A DNA stretch of 64,000 nucleotides from Stutzerimonas stutzeri (GTDB lineage: Bacteria > Pseudomonadota > Gammaproteobacteria > Pseudomonadales > Pseudomonadaceae). Positions 56,664 through 64,000 of the stretch are shown one piece after another. The stretch lies in NCBI RefSeq assembly GCF_024448955.1, contig NZ_JAMOIH010000008.1, positions 124,001 through 188,000 on the forward strand, read 5' to 3'. The notes under the pieces were generated by a model. The model did not search any database. It was not told the origin of the DNA and saw only the letters and a list, made by a program, of their open reading frames with translations. Every line of letters starts with the position of its first letter. The first letter of the stretch is position 1. Both the position numbers and the translations under genes were made by a program.

Positions 56664-56735
56664 ATGTGGACCAAACCTGCTTTCATCGACCTGCGTATCG
56701 GTTTCGAAGTCACCATGTACTTCGCCAACCGCTGA
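56664..56735 (+). CDS. pqqA: PQQ precursor peptide PqqA
   Basis: A 23-residue ribosomal peptide that is the source of pyrroloquinoline quinone. It begins [16 protein letters not shown] and holds the required Glu and Tyr spaced by three residues (E-V-T-M-Y, residues 15-19), which PqqE joins. The start follows AGAGGGG. A strong hairpin lies directly after the stop, so pqqA should be made in excess over the enzymes, as is known in other bacteria. Confidence 0.95.
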   Translation: MWTKPAFIDLRIGFEVTMYFANR

Positions 56736-56742
56736 TTTATTC

Positions 56743-56770
56743 GCCCCGGCTCAGGCCGGGGCTTCGTTTT
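56743..56770 (+). terminator. attenuator between pqqA and pqqB
   Basis: GCCCCGGC-TCAG-GCCGGGGC followed by TTCGTTTT, seven bases past the pqqA stop. A rho-independent form at this spot partly ends transcripts and keeps pqqA mRNA abundant. The pqqB ribosome-binding site AAAGGA follows at 56770-56775. Confidence 0.8.
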
Positions 56771-56781
56771 AAAGGATCGCA

Positions 56782-57693
56782 ATGTTCATCCAGATTCTCG
56801 GTTCTGCTGCGGGCGGCGGCTTTCCTCAGTGGAACTGCAACTGCGCCAATTGCGCCGGGTTGCGTAACGGCACCTTGCGCGCGCAGGCGCGTACGCAGTC
56901 ATCCATCGCCATCAGTGATGACGGCGAGTATTGGATACTGTGCAACGCCTCGCCGGACATCCGTGCGCAGCTGGAGTCGTTTCCCGCCTTGCAGCCGGCA
57001 CGTGCGCCGCGCGATACGGCAATCGGCGCGATCATCCTGCTCGACAGCCAGATCGATCACACCACCGGCTTGCTGACGTTGCGTGAAGGCTGCCCCCATG
57101 AAGTCTGGTGTACCGAGATGGTTCATCAGGACCTCACGACCGGCTTTCCGCTGTTCAAGATGCTCGAGCACTGGAACGGCGGCCTGCGCTGGAACCCCAT
57201 CGCTCTGGAAGGCAGCTTCCGCATTCCGACCTGTCCAGATATCGAAATTACGCCAATTCCGCTGCGCAGCGCCGCACCGCCATACTCGCCGCATCGCAAC
57301 GACCCGCATCCGGGCGACAACATCGGCCTGCTGATCGAAGATCACAACACCGGCGGCAAGCTGTTTTACGCACCGGGGCTGGGCAAAGTCAGCCCCGAGC
57401 TGCTGGAACTGATGCGTGGCGCCGATTGCCTGTTGGTCGATGGCACGCTCTGGCGCGATGACGAAATGCGTGTGCGTGAAGTGGGTACCAAGCTCGGGTC
57501 CGAGATGGGCCATCTCCAGCAGAGCGGTCCTGGCGGCATGATCGAGGTGCTCGATGGGATGCCGGCGGCTCGCAAGATCCTCATCCATATCAACAACACC
57601 AATCCCATCCTCGATGAAGACTCGGCCGAGCGCGCAACCCTCGACGAGCACGGCATCGAAGTGGCGTTAGATGGCATGAGTATCGAGCTGTAG
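56782..57693 (+). CDS. pqqB: PQQ biosynthesis protein PqqB
   Basis: A metallo-beta-lactamase-fold enzyme of 303 residues, the usual length, thought to hydroxylate the PqqA tyrosine ring. It begins [24 protein letters not shown], with the Cys cluster, and has [37 protein letters not shown] and the C-terminal [12 protein letters not shown] 56782 follows AAAGGATCGC. A REP-like hairpin separates it from pqqC. Confidence 0.95.
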   Translation: MFIQILGSAAGGGFPQWNCNCANCAGLRNGTLRAQARTQSSIAISDDGEYWILCNASPDIRAQLESFPALQPARAPRDTAIGAIILLDSQIDHTTGLLTLREGCPHEVWCTEMVHQDLTTGFPLFKMLEHWNGGLRWNPIALEGSFRIPTCPDIEITPIPLRSAAPPYSPHRNDPHPGDNIGLLIEDHNTGGKLFYAPGLGKVSPELLELMRGADCLLVDGTLWRDDEMRVREVGTKLGSEMGHLQQSGPGGMIEVLDGMPAARKILIHINNTNPILDEDSAERATLDEHGIEVALDGMSIEL

Positions 57694-57735
57694 TACGCAG
57701 AATGCGCTTGCGCACCTGATTACTTCGAAGCTTAC

Positions 57736-57752
57736 GGTGCGCAGAGCGCACC
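57736..57752. repeat. REP-like hairpin between pqqB and pqqC
   Basis: GGTGCGC-AGA-GCGCACC, a perfect seven-base-pair stem flanked by TAC and CTAC, in the 119-base pqqB-pqqC gap. Its form matches dispersed intergenic hairpins of pseudomonads. Confidence 0.5.
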
Positions 57753-57812
57753 CTACGAGAGCAACCCTCCGCGCTGTGCATTGCCGCAGCGGGAACAGCA
57801 AAGGAAGCCGCG

Positions 57813-58595
57813 ATGACCCTGCCAGCCATGACCCGCGCTGAGTTCGAGCAGGCGCTGCGCGCCAAAGGCGACTACTACCACATCCACCACCCGTTCCACC
57901 GGGCCATGTACGAAGGCCGCTCGACCCGTGAGCAGATCCAGGGTTGGGTGGCGAACCGCTTTTACTATCAGGTCTGCATCCCGGTGAAGGATGCTGCGAT
58001 CCTGGCCAATTGCCCGGATCGCGAGGCGCGGCGCGAATGGGTGCAGCGCATCATCGATCATGATGGTGTTCCGGGCGTCGCTACGTCGGGCGTCGCTACG
58101 TCGGCCGAGGAAGGCGGCATCGAAGCCTGGCTGCGGTTGGCTGAAGCTGTGGGGCTTGATCGCGAACAGGTGCTGTCGCAGGAGCTGGTGTTGCCGGGCG
58201 TACGCTTTGCGGTGGATGCCTACGTCAACTTCGCGCGTCGTGCGGTCTGGCAGGAAGCAGCGAGCAGTTCGCTGACCGAACTCTTCGCGCCGACCATTCA
58301 TCAGTCGCGCCTGGATGCCTGGCCGCAGCATTACAGCTGGATCGATCCGTCCGGTTACGAGTATTTCCGCAGGCGTCTGAAAGAAGCGCGCCGGGACGTC
58401 GAACACGGTTTGCGCATCACGCTCGAGCACTACACCAGTCGCGAGAATCAGGAGCGCATGCTGAACATTCTTCAATTCAAACTCGACGTTTTATGGAGCA
58501 TGCTGGACGCCATGAGCATGGCCTATGAACTGGACCGCCCGCCGTACCACACCGTGACCCGCGAGCGCGTCTGGCACAACGGCATTACGTTTTGA
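57813..58595 (+). CDS. pqqC: pyrroloquinoline-quinone synthase PqqC
   Basis: Cofactor-free oxidase that performs the final ring closure and eight-electron oxidation to PQQ. The protein is 260 residues, about ten longer than usual. Family blocks are [42 protein letters not shown] and the C-terminal [15 protein letters not shown] segment ([14 protein letters not shown]). The extra length is in the loop before GGIEAW, where a 15-base direct repeat (58074-58103) encodes GVATS twice. The frame is kept, so the enzyme may remain active. Confidence 0.93.
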   Translation: MTLPAMTRAEFEQALRAKGDYYHIHHPFHRAMYEGRSTREQIQGWVANRFYYQVCIPVKDAAILANCPDREARREWVQRIIDHDGVPGVATSGVATSAEEGGIEAWLRLAEAVGLDREQVLSQELVLPGVRFAVDAYVNFARRAVWQEAASSSLTELFAPTIHQSRLDAWPQHYSWIDPSGYEYFRRRLKEARRDVEHGLRITLEHYTSRENQERMLNILQFKLDVLWSMLDAMSMAYELDRPPYHTVTRERVWHNGITF

Positions 58596-58638
58596 CATTT
58601 CGGTAGGTCGGGCCGGCGGCGTTTCGCTCCGGTAGCAG

Positions 58639-58656
58639 GGTGGGCTTCAGCCCACC
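58639..58656. repeat. REP-like hairpin between pqqC and pqqD
   Basis: GGTGGGC-TTCA-GCCCACC, a perfect seven-base-pair stem in the 135-base pqqC-pqqD gap. It is the same style of element as that at 57736-57752 but differs in sequence. It could stabilise the upstream mRNA. Confidence 0.5.
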
Positions 58657-58730
58657 ATGACGCCCGCTCAAACGATTCGATTCACCAGCCAGGCCAAGCC
58701 ACCGCCTGTCCACTGGCGAGACAACGGACC

Positions 58731-59009
58731 ATGAGTGACATCCAACTGACCCAGATCCCTGCCTTGCGCCGTGGCTTCCGCTTCCAATGGGAACCCGCAC
58801 AGAAATGCCACGTGCTGCTCTATCCCGAAGGCATGATCAAACTCAACGAGAGCGCCTCCGCGGTACTGGCTGAAGTTGACGGCGCGCGTACCGTCGGCGC
58901 CATCGTCGCCGATTTACAGGTGCGCTATCCGGAGGCGGAAGGGATCGAAGAGGACATCGTCGCATTCTTGGGGGTAGCCGTTGAGCGGTTCTGGATCGAG
59001 CTTCGCTAA
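58731..59009 (+). CDS. pqqD: PqqA-binding chaperone PqqD
   Basis: A 92-residue RiPP recognition protein that binds PqqA and hands it to PqqE. It reads [53 protein letters not shown], the standard family pattern with the winged-helix-like fold. Its 3' end overlaps the pqqE start by 29 bases, which keeps the pair at equal dosage. Confidence 0.93.
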   Translation: MSDIQLTQIPALRRGFRFQWEPAQKCHVLLYPEGMIKLNESASAVLAEVDGARTVGAIVADLQVRYPEAEGIEEDIVAFLGVAVERFWIELR

Positions 59010-60135
59010 GCCGGGCTGCGAGCCCGGTCCGCCGCTATGGCTGCTTGCCGAGCTGACTTATCGCTGCCCGTTGCAGTGCCCGTATTGCTCGAATCCGCTG
59101 GATTTTGCCAGCAGCCGTGACGAGCTGAGCACTGCCGAATGGATTGAAGTATTCCGCCAGGCGCGCGAGATGGGCGCGGCGCAACTGGGATTCTCGGGCG
59201 GCGAACCGCTGGTTCGTCAGGACTTGGCTGAACTGATCAAGGCGGCGCGGGACCTTGGCTACTACACCAACCTGATTACGTCGGGTATCGGCTTGACCGA
59301 GGAGAAGATCGCCTCGTTCGCCAATGCTGGCCTCGATCACATCCAGATCAGTTTCCAGGCCGCCGACGAAGAGGTGAACAACCTGCTCGCCGGTTCCAAG
59401 AAAGCCTTCGCGCAGAAGCTCGCCATGGCGCGTGCGGTGAAAGCCCACGGCTATCCGATGGTGCTCAACTTTGTCACCCACCGGCACAACATCGACAACA
59501 TCGAACGCATCATCCAGCTGTGCCTGGAGTTGGAAGCGGACTTTGTAGAGCTCGCCACCTGTCAGTTCTACGGCTGGGCCGAACTCAACCGCGCCGGGCT
59601 GTTGCCCAGCAAGGAGCAGTTGGTTCTTGCCGAGCGCATCACCAACCAGTGGCGTGACAAACTCGCCGCCGCGAACCACCCCTGCAAGCTGATCTTCGTC
59701 ACGCCCGATTACTACGAAGAGCGGCCGAAGGGTTGTATGAACGGCTGGGGCAACCTGTTTCTCGACATTACGCCCGACGGCACGGCGTTGCCATGCCACA
59801 GCGCGCGTCAGTTGCCGATCAGCTTTCCCAACGTGCGCGAGCAGAGCATCGAGCAGATATGGAAGCACTCGTTCGGCTTCAACAGGTTTCGCGGTTTCGA
59901 CTGGATGCCTGAGCCTTGCCAATCCTGTGACGAGAAGGAAAAGGACTTCGGCGGCTGCCGCTGCCAGGCCTTCATGCTCACTGGCGATGCCGCCAATGCC
60001 GACCCGGTGTGCAGCAAATCCGCCCATCACGGCGTAATTCTCGCCGCGCGCACCGAAGCTGAGCAGACGCCGTGCGGGTTGGATGAGCTGACCTTCCGCA
60101 ACGAGAAGGCATCGCGGCTGATCCTCAAGGTTTGA
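58981..60135 (+). CDS. pqqE: PqqA peptide cyclase PqqE (radical SAM)
   Basis: Joins Glu and Tyr of PqqA with a carbon-carbon bond. The 384-residue protein has the radical SAM cluster C29-x3-C33-x2-C36 ([11 protein letters not shown]), [11 protein letters not shown] and SPASM-type Cys at the C-terminal end ([32 protein letters not shown]). No ATG or GTG lies near the expected start. TTG 58981 is used because GGGGG precedes it by six bases and it gives the normal length. This start lies inside pqqD. Confidence 0.93.
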   Translation: MSGSGSSFAKPGCEPGPPLWLLAELTYRCPLQCPYCSNPLDFASSRDELSTAEWIEVFRQAREMGAAQLGFSGGEPLVRQDLAELIKAARDLGYYTNLITSGIGLTEEKIASFANAGLDHIQISFQAADEEVNNLLAGSKKAFAQKLAMARAVKAHGYPMVLNFVTHRHNIDNIERIIQLCLELEADFVELATCQFYGWAELNRAGLLPSKEQLVLAERITNQWRDKLAAANHPCKLIFVTPDYYEERPKGCMNGWGNLFLDITPDGTALPCHSARQLPISFPNVREQSIEQIWKHSFGFNRFRGFDWMPEPCQSCDEKEKDFGGCRCQAFMLTGDAANADPVCSKSAHHGVILAARTEAEQTPCGLDELTFRNEKASRLILKV

Positions 60136-60172
60136 GACCGTCACGTTACCGCCGACCGGAGCCAACCGAACG

Positions 60173-62107
60173 ATGAACAAAATCCCATACGGCTTCTGGC
60201 CCAGTGACTGGACCGCCGAGAAAGCCGCCTCGGCGAGCCGCGATTTCGCCGAGATCAGGGCAGGGCACGGCGGGCTGTTCTGGAACGAATATCAGCCAAA
60301 GGATGCTCGCTGCACCCTTTGGTACTGGCGAGACGGGCGGGCCGTCTGTGTGACGCCGCCAGACGTATCGCTTCGCAGCCGGGTCTATGAATACGGTGGC
60401 GGGGCCTTCTGTATGACGGATCGAGGCGTCGCGTTCGTCAATGAGAAGGATCAGCAGATCTATCTGCAGGCCATTGTGGGCGAATCGGCTGAACCCGTTG
60501 CACTCACGCAACGACCCTGTTGCCGCTACGGTGATCTGCAGTTCGATTCCCAGCATGTCGCCATCGTGGCGGTCGAGGAGGATCAGGCCGGCACGCGCGT
60601 GGAGCATCGGCTGGTCAGTTTCTTGCTGAGTACCGGTCAGCGCAGTGTTATCGCTGAAGGTGCGGACTTCTACTCGTCGCCAACGCTCGATGCCGAAGCT
60701 CGGCGCATTTCCTGGATCCAGTGGCAACGCCCGGATCAACCCTGGACCGCAACCAGCCTCTGGATGGCCGAGCGCGACACCGATGGCACATGGCAGACGC
60801 CACTTTGCCTGGCCGGGCGCGAAGGTGATGAATCCCTGCAACAGCCACGCTTTGCATCGGATGGCACGCTTTACTGCCTGAGCGACAAAGCAGGCTGGTG
60901 GCAGCCCTGGCGAGAGCAGGATGGCCGATTGGTCCCGGCGCTCACGTCTGCAAACGGCGAGTCCGGGCCTGATGCGGTTGGCCCGGCGCAGCTGGCATTC
61001 GACCATGCGCCAGCCCCATGGCAGTTAGGCACGAACAGCTATTTGCCACTTGCCGAGGGCGGCCTGCTACTGACGCGGATGGTCGACGGCTACGGCCTGC
61101 TGTTCGAGCGGGACGCCGGGGGCTGCGAGCGTCAACTGGCGACGGCATTCAGCCGGTGCCGGCAGCTGGCTGCTGATAATCGGAACTACTACTGCATCGC
61201 CGCAGCCGTCGATCGCGCGCCAGCGGTGCTGGCCATTGACCGGCGAACCGGCCGGGCCGACATCATCGCGGGTGGCGAGCAACCGCTATCGACCGACGCG
61301 TTGTCGTGTCCACGGTCGTTCAGTTTCGTCACCGGGCGTGACGAAACCGCTCACGCATTCTTCTATCCGCCGCGCAATGCCAACTGCCGGAGCCTGGACG
61401 GTGAGCGCCCACCGCTGGTGATCTTCTTGCACGGCGGGCCGACGTCGGCCTGCTATCCGGTATTCGATCCGCGGATTCAATACTGGACCCAGCGAGGATT
61501 TGCCGTGGCCGATATCAACTACCGAGGCAGCAGCGGTTTCGGTCGTGCCTACCGGCAGCGGCTGCGTGGTCACTGGGGCGTTGTCGATGTGGAAGATGCA
61601 TGCGCCGCCGTCAGAGCGCTGGCTGAGGACGAGCAGATCGATCCGGCCCGCACCTACATTCGCGGTTCGAGCGCCGGGGGCTTTACTGCGCTCTGCGCGC
61701 TGGCATCCGATGCAGGCTTCAGTGGTGGCGCCAGTCTTTATGGTGTCAGCGACCCGCTCGCGTTGCGGCGTGTCACGCATAAGTTCGAGGCGGACTATCT
61801 GGACTGGCTGATCGGCGATCCGCAGCGTCATGCTGAGCGTTACCGTCAGCGCGCCCCGTTGCACAATGCGGCGCAGATCAAGGTGCCGGTGATCTTCTTT
61901 CAGGGCGGGCAGGACTCGGTGGTGCTTCCCGAACAGACCGAATCGATGGTGGCGGCGCTTCGTCAGAGAAACATCCCGGTCGAGTACCGTCTTTACCCGC
62001 AGGAACATCATGGTTTCCGGCAGGCAAGCAATCTGGCGGATGCGCTGGAGCGTGAGTGTCGTTTCTATCAGGGGCTGCTTGCTAAGCGTGCGGCGGAGCG
62101 GCCGTAG
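60173..62107 (+). CDS. pqqH: S9-family peptidase, PqqH-like
   Basis: A 644-residue prolyl-oligopeptidase-type serine peptidase with a beta-propeller N-terminal half (about 1-370) and an alpha/beta-hydrolase half. The nucleophile is in RGSSAGGF (Ser near 498-500), the His is in EHHGFR (near 611), and the HGGPTSACYPVFDPRIQYW oxyanion block is present. No signal peptide is seen, so it is cytosolic. A peptidase in this slot, 38 bases after pqqE, is found in pseudomonad pqq operons as pqqH. A role in trimming or degrading the PqqA peptide is likely but not shown by sequence. Confidence 0.85.
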   Translation: MNKIPYGFWPSDWTAEKAASASRDFAEIRAGHGGLFWNEYQPKDARCTLWYWRDGRAVCVTPPDVSLRSRVYEYGGGAFCMTDRGVAFVNEKDQQIYLQAIVGESAEPVALTQRPCCRYGDLQFDSQHVAIVAVEEDQAGTRVEHRLVSFLLSTGQRSVIAEGADFYSSPTLDAEARRISWIQWQRPDQPWTATSLWMAERDTDGTWQTPLCLAGREGDESLQQPRFASDGTLYCLSDKAGWWQPWREQDGRLVPALTSANGESGPDAVGPAQLAFDHAPAPWQLGTNSYLPLAEGGLLLTRMVDGYGLLFERDAGGCERQLATAFSRCRQLAADNRNYYCIAAAVDRAPAVLAIDRRTGRADIIAGGEQPLSTDALSCPRSFSFVTGRDETAHAFFYPPRNANCRSLDGERPPLVIFLHGGPTSACYPVFDPRIQYWTQRGFAVADINYRGSSGFGRAYRQRLRGHWGVVDVEDACAAVRALAEDEQIDPARTYIRGSSAGGFTALCALASDAGFSGGASLYGVSDPLALRRVTHKFEADYLDWLIGDPQRHAERYRQRAPLHNAAQIKVPVIFFQGGQDSVVLPEQTESMVAALRQRNIPVEYRLYPQEHHGFRQASNLADALERECRFYQGLLAKRAAERP

Positions 62108-62118
62108 TCGGTTCTAGC

Positions 62119-62445
62119 TCAGGCGGCTCGCGGTGCAAACATGATGATTGCCATGCCGAGGAAGGCGACTGCACAGCCGAGCAAATCCCAATGAGTTGGG
62201 CGAACGCCATCGACCAGCCATAACCAGAGCAGCGCTACGCCCACATAAACGCCGCCGTAAGCGGCATAAACCCGGCCCGCTGCGGTCGGGTGCAATGTCA
62301 GCAGCCATGCAAAGAGTGCCAGCGACAACGCGGCGGGCATTAGGAGCCAGGCGCTTTTGCCGTGCTTGAGCCAGAGATAAGGCAGGTAGCAACCGACGAT
62401 CTCGGCAACAGCTGTGACAGCAAATAGTGCGAAGGTTTTAAGCAT
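62119..62445 (-). CDS. ynfA: YnfA-family inner-membrane protein
   Basis: A 108-residue protein with four hydrophobic helices, the YnfA/UPF0060 pattern: [25 protein letters not shown], then [25 protein letters not shown]. The family is related to small multidrug resistance transporters and is often of unproven function. It converges on pqqH with only 11 bases between. Confidence 0.92.
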   Translation of the reverse strand: MLKTFALFAVTAVAEIVGCYLPYLWLKHGKSAWLLMPAALSLALFAWLLTLHPTAAGRVYAAYGGVYVGVALLWLWLVDGVRPTHWDLLGCAVAFLGMAIIMFAPRAA

Positions 62446-62596
62446 GAAAGTCTCTTGGTGACCCGTTGCGTTGATCGAAGTCCTGGGGGAGTGTACCGCC
62501 CGAATCCGTGCTCAGCGGCATCAACCAGCCTGTGCCTTACGTGAGCGGCGTGGTTGTGATGGCTGAATCGGATGTCGAGTAGTCGTGTGTCGCGGG

Positions 62597-63328
62597 TCAG
62601 CCGACATTCTGAAACCCGAGCAACAGCAGCGAATAACCGGCCGAGCCGATGAGAAAGGCGCCGAAGCGGCTGTTGCGCTCTTCCGGCAGCTCCTCTTTGA
62701 GCACGTTCAATATGATCGAGCCGCCAATAAAGGCGGTCAGCGCCGAAACGGTCAGTTCTGAAACATCGGTAATGGCCCCGAAGCCCCACCCAGCCAGTGG
62801 CATCATCGCGAGTACCCAGCGGCCCCGGCGTTTGAACAGATCCTTGTGGTCGTTTTGCAGCGCGAAGTCATTGATCAGAAAGTGCATCCCCATCGCGACG
62901 CAGTAGAGCAGCAGCGAGTACGGTTTGTCATTCGCGCCATGCGTCAACAGGTAACCAATCAGCCCGTTATAGAGGGCGAAGGCAGCGATGTGCAGCCAGA
63001 ACACACCGGCATGGGACTCTTCATGCTCCTCCAGCTCGCTCCGGTGCTTCTTTATCAAGCGCTCTAAGCCATAAAAAGTAGCGAGGCCAAGCAATGACAG
63101 CAGATAGGCGTGATGCTCGAGATAATTGAGTAGCCAGATATCGCTACCGTCTATCACTTCCTGACCTCGGGCCAGTTCCGGCAAGAGGTGAGCGAATACA
63201 TATGCCACAGAAACGCCACCGGCCAGCGAAAGCCAACGGCTACGAGGCAGATGGCCAAGTGTGCGCAGGCGTCCTGCGAGCAGGTGAACGGTAGCCAGGA
63301 GGAGGGCTGCAATGAGGCTTTCGAACAA
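62597..63328 (-). CDS. His-containing polytopic membrane protein (ZIP-like topology), unknown
   Basis: About 243 residues with seven hydrophobic helices. Helices contain LLPEL, LEHHAYLLSLLG and FLINDFALQNDHKDLF, with His in membrane-near positions, and the short loop KKHRSELEEHEESHAG is His/Glu-rich. The layout recalls ZIP metal transporters, but I do not see a clear ZIP signature. The start is unclear. The frame reaches GTG 63412, but the first 28 codons are Arg-rich and unlike a protein start, so TTG 63328 is suggested. No ribosome-binding site is evident for either. Confidence 0.6.
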   Translation of the reverse strand: MFESLIAALLLATVHLLAGRLRTLGHLPRSRWLSLAGGVSVAYVFAHLLPELARGQEVIDGSDIWLLNYLEHHAYLLSLLGLATFYGLERLIKKHRSELEEHEESHAGVFWLHIAAFALYNGLIGYLLTHGANDKPYSLLLYCVAMGMHFLINDFALQNDHKDLFKRRGRWVLAMMPLAGWGFGAITDVSELTVSALTAFIGGSIILNVLKEELPEERNSRFGAFLIGSAGYSLLLLGFQNVG

Positions 63329-63547
63329 GAATCGGTACCGGTGACGAGAGCTATATCGACCATAGTTCGGACTGGTACGCCTGCCTATCCGTTCACACAG
63401 AGTTCCTGACACTAGGGCAAGGGCGTGATGTCATCTGGCCATTTTGCGATGTATGGTCTGGGTAAGACGGTGAGTTTTTGTTAAAGTCCGCCGCTTATGA
63501 AGCGAGCAGTCAGCCAGCTTTGAATTTGCACTGAAAGAGGTGTCTGC

Positions 63548-64000
63548 TTGATTAGGGTGCTGGTGGTCGATGACCACGATCTAGTACGCACAGGCATTTC
63601 CCGAATGCTCGCCGATATCGATGGCCTGCAGGTGATTGGGCAGGCTGAATCGGGCGAGGCGGCGATCAAGAAGTCGCGTGAACTCAAGCCTGATGTGGTC
63701 CTGATGGACGTCAAGATGCCGGGCATCGGCGGCCTCGAAGCCACCCGTAAGCTCCTGCGCAGCCATCCCGATATCAAGGTCATTGCGGTCACCATCTGCG
63801 AAGAAGACCCCTTCCCGACGCGACTGCTGCAGGCAGGTGCCGCCGGGTACCTGACCAAGGGCGCAGCGCTCGATGAGATGATTCAGGCGATCCGCATGGT
63901 ATTTGCGGGTCAGCGCTACATCAGCCCGCAAATCGCCCAGCAGCTGGCGCTCAAGTCATTCCAGCCCAAGGTCAACGGGTCACCTTTCGATCTCCTATCC
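63548..64000 (+). CDS. gacA: response regulator GacA (3' truncated)
   Basis: NarL/FixJ-family response regulator of the GacS/GacA system that drives small RNAs of the Rsm pathway. The receiver domain shows acidic pair D8-D9, the phosphoacceptor D54 in VLMDVKMPGIGG, then AGAAGYLTKGA, and ends in QQLALKSFQPK, all typical of Pseudomonas GacA. The start is TTG 63548, the known gacA start in pseudomonads, with GAGGTG six bases upstream. Bases 63548-64000 give 151 codons; the helix-turn-helix lies beyond the window. It is the best lineage marker here. Confidence 0.95.
   Translation, partial: MIRVLVVDDHDLVRTGISRMLADIDGLQVIGQAESGEAAIKKSRELKPDVVLMDVKMPGIGGLEATRKLLRSHPDIKVIAVTICEEDPFPTRLLQAGAAGYLTKGAALDEMIQAIRMVFAGQRYISPQIAQQLALKSFQPKVNGSPFDLLS

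Overview
The window reads as chromosomal DNA of a Pseudomonas/Stutzerimonas-type gammaproteobacterium. It is GC-rich. It ends in the 5' part of a near-canonical gacA with a TTG start, and carries a pqq operon in the Pseudomonas arrangement (pqqA-B-C-D-E-H with a pqqF-type protease upstream) and a Pseudomonas-type short LOV protein beside a LitR-like regulator. All assignments come from reading protein motifs by eye; no database was searched.

Layout. (1) 1-5979: the export-apparatus end of a type III secretion system (sctR, S, T, U) followed by a 961-residue LysM protein. SctU lacks the NPTH autocleavage motif, and a 32-codon open frame is coupled to the sctU start. (2) 5980-6622: no gene, but a 23-base tRNA-Leu 3' end with a strong hairpin behind it, which looks like the att scar of an element that may include the T3SS. 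(3) 6623-10999: an orphan curlin-repeat protein, a YdfG-like SDR, HU, a membrane TlpA-like thioredoxin and a GreA/B-family protein. (4) 11217-32270: a Fur-controlled catechol siderophore locus. The order entC-entE-entB-NRPS(C-A-T)-entA-NRPS(docking-C-A-T-E)-free A domain equals the amoCEBFAGH order of the Aeromonas amonabactin locus. Specificity residues read by eye suggest a Lys-like residue, an unassigned residue made D, and Gly. A convergent uptake/export run follows: MFS, TonB receptor, FepD, FepG, FepC, FepB. (5) 32378-44075: an EEP-family protein, a GH5 glycosidase with duplicated N-terminal modules, an aminotransferase, a small membrane protein, UV endonuclease, an SF1 helicase, a GST, a decayed sirtuin and an MCP. 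(6) 44072-49420: a blue-light module of photolyase, DUF523/DUF1722 protein, hemH, short LOV photoreceptor and LitR/CarH-like MerR regulator, with TGTACA-type operators at the photolyase operon promoter. (7) 49519-62107: pqqF, then accessory cargo (VOC protein, decayed 3'-5' exonuclease, pectate lyase, MFS), then pqqABCDE and a pqqH-like peptidase. (8) 62119-64000: YnfA, an unknown membrane protein and gacA (truncated by the window edge).

How the genes work together. EntC/B/A make 2,3-dihydroxybenzoate, EntE loads it on the EntB carrier domain, the two NRPSs and the free A domain build the peptide, the MFS is the likely exporter, and the receptor plus FepB/C/D/G bring the ferric complex back. 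In the light module, the LOV protein probably relays blue light to a LitR that has lost its cobalamin ligand, releasing the photolyase operon. PqqA is the peptide precursor processed by PqqE/D, trimmed by PqqF/H-type proteases and finished by PqqB/C.
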